From positions 1 to 16,229 of the forward strand of contig CAVIWF010000054.1 of NCBI GenBank assembly GCA_963646285.1: DNA of 16,229 nt, given 5' to 3'. Position 1 is the first letter of the stretch; each line of letters begins with the position of its first letter. The stretch is from CAKUFA01 sp963646285. Its GTDB lineage: Bacteria > Bacillota > Clostridia > Christensenellales > Aristaeellaceae. This document shows, one piece after another, positions 14,649-16,229 of the stretch. Below the pieces are notes generated by a model. The model did no database searches. It saw nothing but the letters and a program-made list of their open reading frames with translations, and was not told the DNA's origin. Position numbers and translations under genes: made by a program.

Positions 14649-14677
14649 TCGACAAAGTGGCCTTGCCACTTTGTCGA
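14649..14677 (+). terminator. Strong hairpin before the phosphodiesterase gene, possible attenuator
   Basis: TCGACAAAGTGGC (14649-14661) pairs perfectly over 13 bp with GCCACTTTGTCGA (14665-14677) around a CTT loop, followed by GTTTTGC. The T-run is short, so it may terminate only part of the transcripts and lower expression of the last gene. It could instead be a dispersed repetitive hairpin. Confidence 0.6.
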
Positions 14678-14708
14678 GTTTTGCATAACAGGAAAGGAGT
14701 GAAAGGTT

Positions 14709-16001
14709 TTGTCCAAGCTTGTGGTATTATCCATTGATTCTCTCTTTGATGAGGATATGCCCTTTTTGAAAACCCTGCCCAATTTCAAGAAAGTATTCGA
14801 GAAGGCTTCTTACAGCCGCAGCGGCATGCGGAGCGTGTATCCTTCCTTCACCTACCCGGCTCACGCCTCCATCATCACGGGAACGACCCCTGACCGTCAC
14901 GGGGTGTTCCACAATGAAAAGCTGGACGTGGGCAATCCTGCCCCGGATTGGTACTGGTATCACCGGGATCTGAAGGTGGAAACCTGCCTGGATGCTGCCA
15001 AGCGTGCCGGGCTTACCACCGCCTCCATCGGCTGGCCCTGCATGGGCGCATGCCCCAACGTGGATTATCTGGTACCCGAAATCTGGCCCCAAAGTGTGGA
15101 AGAGGATCCCCATCCCATTTTCAAGTCGGCTGCCTCCACCGATCCTGAAACCTGGGCAGTCATTGAGCGTCACCTCCATAAGCTGCGCAAAACCAAGCAG
15201 CCCTTTATGGATCATGTGATGGTGGGCTGTGCCTGCGATATTCTGCGCAAGTACAAGCCGGACGTGATGTTCATCCACCTGGCTCACCTGGATCACACCC
15301 GCCACGCCAACGGCATTCAGGGGCCCATGATCGAGCAGGCCATTGTGGCCAATGACGACTGGCTGGGTCGCCTGCTGGAGGCCACCATGGACGCTGGCAC
15401 CTATGAGGAAACCAACTTTGCCGTCATCAGTGACCATGGTCATCTGCCCGTCAGCAGGGTGCTGAATCCCAACGTGTACCTGGTGGAAGCAGGGCTGATT
15501 GAGCTGGACGAAAAGGGCAGCATCGCCTCCTGGAAGGCCTACTGCAACTCCGCCTCCCTGTCCTGCCAGGTGGTGATGAAGGACAGCCATGACGAGGACA
15601 CCCGGCAGAAGCTGGAGCAGGTGCTCTACGGCTTGCGGAACGACCTGTCCTCCGGGGTGGAAAGCGTGTTCACCAAGGAGGAATGCGCAAGGGAGCACCA
15701 CCTTACAGGCAATTTCGAATACGTGCTGGAAGGCCGGGAGAAAACGTCCTTCGGCAACGCCTGCACCGGCCCCAAGGTGGTGACGCCGGATAATTCCGAC
15801 TACAAGTTCTCCGTGGCCTCCCACGGACACCTGCCCCACAAGGGCCCCCAGCCGGTGTTCATCATGACCGGCCCCAACGTGCAGGAAGGGGTGGCGTTTG
15901 ACCGCTGCTCCATCATTGATGAAGCCCCCACCTTTGCCGCCATGATGGGCTTTGACCTGCCCCAGGCAACAGGGAAGGTCATTGAGGAGATTGTCCGGTA
16001 A
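14709..16001 (+). CDS. Type I phosphodiesterase/nucleotide pyrophosphatase-family protein, 430 aa
   Basis: Alkaline-phosphatase-superfamily NPP-type hydrolase. The two-metal site is complete: Asp10 (SIDSL), nucleophile Thr48 (FTYPAH), Asp195 and His199 (LDHTRH), Asp242-His243 (SDHGH) and His372 (SHGHLPHKGP). Such enzymes cleave phosphodiesters, phosphonates or phosphomonoesters; the exact substrate cannot be read from the sequence. The start is TTG at 14709, supported by AAAGGAG (14693-14699) 9 nt upstream; the next in-frame ATG would remove metal ligand Asp10. There is no signal peptide or membrane anchor, so the enzyme should be cytoplasmic, acting on imported material. The hairpin at 14649-14677 partly separates it from the operon, but it is on the same strand 65 bp after fucU. 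Confidence 0.9.
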   Translation: MSKLVVLSIDSLFDEDMPFLKTLPNFKKVFEKASYSRSGMRSVYPSFTYPAHASIITGTTPDRHGVFHNEKLDVGNPAPDWYWYHRDLKVETCLDAAKRAGLTTASIGWPCMGACPNVDYLVPEIWPQSVEEDPHPIFKSAASTDPETWAVIERHLHKLRKTKQPFMDHVMVGCACDILRKYKPDVMFIHLAHLDHTRHANGIQGPMIEQAIVANDDWLGRLLEATMDAGTYEETNFAVISDHGHLPVSRVLNPNVYLVEAGLIELDEKGSIASWKAYCNSASLSCQVVMKDSHDEDTRQKLEQVLYGLRNDLSSGVESVFTKEECAREHHLTGNFEYVLEGREKTSFGNACTGPKVVTPDNSDYKFSVASHGHLPHKGPQPVFIMTGPNVQEGVAFDRCSIIDEAPTFAAMMGFDLPQATGKVIEEIVR

Positions 16002-16018
16002 GGGCGCAAGGGAGAATG

Positions 16019-16056
16019 CCCCCGCCCGGTGTGTGGTGCGTGGCACCGGGCGGGGG
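16019..16056 (+). terminator. GC-rich hairpin after the operon, probable terminator
   Basis: CCCCCGCCCGGTG (16019-16031) pairs over 13 bp with 16044-16056, soon after the last stop codon. It is followed by TG and A-rich sequence with TTTT only at 16069-16072, so the tail is not canonical. Position and strength still favour a transcription end. Confidence 0.6.
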
Positions 16057-16094
16057 GGTGAAAAAATGTTTTCAAAAAAATTTGCAAAAAACAG

Positions 16095-16122
16095 TTGACA
16101 AATCGATGATTTGGCGTATAAT
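16095..16122 (+). promoter_or_regulatory. Promoter of tRNA-Lys
   Basis: Perfect -35 box TTGACA (16095-16100), a 16-bp spacer and perfect -10 box TATAAT (16117-16122). Transcription would start near 16129, about 25 nt before the tRNA. Very strong by sequence; a longer tRNA cluster may follow beyond the right edge. Confidence 0.92.
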
Positions 16123-16153
16123 ATCTATTGTTGCTTGTGAGTGCAAGCGATGA

Positions 16154-16226
16154 GCACCATTAGCTCAGTTGGTAGAGCACCTGACTCTTAATCAGGGTGT
16201 CTAGGGTTCGAGTCCCTAATGGTGTA
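16154..16226 (+). tRNA. tRNA-Lys (anticodon CTT)
   Basis: The cloverleaf has acceptor GCACCAT/ATGGTGT, D-arm GCTC/GAGC, anticodon stem CCTGA/TCAGG with loop CTCTTAA, and T-arm TAGGG-TTCGAGT-CCCTA. Anticodon CTT reads AAG. The first acceptor pair is a G1-U72 wobble and the discriminator is A; CAT rather than CCA follows, so CCA is added after transcription. Confidence 0.95.
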
Positions 16227-16229
16227 CAT

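Overview
The window looks like chromosome of a GC-rich member of the Clostridia (Firmicutes), probably gut-associated. The reasons are strong AAGGAGG-type ribosome binding sites, sigma-A promoters, a T-box riboswitch, the tRNA-dependent Asn/Gln pathway (GatCAB), and Firmicutes-type sugar ABC importers under LacI-family control. No tRNA carries an encoded CCA. This placement is inferred from gene content; no phylogenetic marker was compared.

Layout. (1) 1-541 has no credible gene. It holds four copies of a 37-bp palindromic unit spaced every 73-77 bp (68-328) and a long isolated hairpin (461-496). (2) 542-5946 is one operon: a promoter and T-box leader, an aspartyl-tRNA synthetase fused in frame to GatC, then gatA and gatB, and a strong terminator. 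It makes Asp-tRNA (probably on both tRNA-Asp and tRNA-Asn) and amidates misacylated Asp-tRNA(Asn)/Glu-tRNA(Gln). The leader senses uncharged tRNA; its predicted specifier region reads GAAC, containing both an Asn (AAC) and a Glu (GAA) codon. (3) 6062-6481 holds two divergent single-tRNA units, tRNA-Ala(GGC) on the minus strand and tRNA-Arg(CCT) on the plus strand, each with its own promoter and terminator. (4) 6550-8012 holds two minus-strand genes, a small protein I do not recognise and a LacI-family regulator. The 330-bp gap 8013-8342 holds the regulator promoter, two TTTCGAAA-core operators and a probable promoter for the next operon. (5) 8343-16001 is a same-strand catabolic operon: PfkB-family pentose kinase, UgpC-like ATPase, UgpA- and UgpE-like permeases, UgpB-like binding protein, deoxyribose-phosphate aldolase (DeoC), FucU/RbsD-type mutarotase and a cytoplasmic-looking NPP-type phosphodiesterase. 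(6) 16095-16226 is tRNA-Lys(CTT) with its own promoter.

How the last operon may work (inference). The binding protein captures a sugar or sugar derivative and the CUT1 importer brings it in. FucU interconverts anomers, the kinase phosphorylates, and DeoC splits a 2-deoxypentose 5-phosphate into glyceraldehyde 3-phosphate and acetaldehyde. The kinase has Val where ribokinases have the Asn of their S-I-N-x-D motif, which fits a 2-deoxy sugar. The phosphodiesterase suggests that some of the imported substrate is a phosphodiester, paralleling Ugp import plus UgpQ. No nucleoside phosphorylase or phosphopentomutase is present, so free deoxyribose or a deoxyribose conjugate is a better guess than a nucleoside. 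The two most notable items are the AspRS-GatC fusion under a possible two-codon T-box and this UgpBAEC-like importer tied to deoxypentose catabolism.
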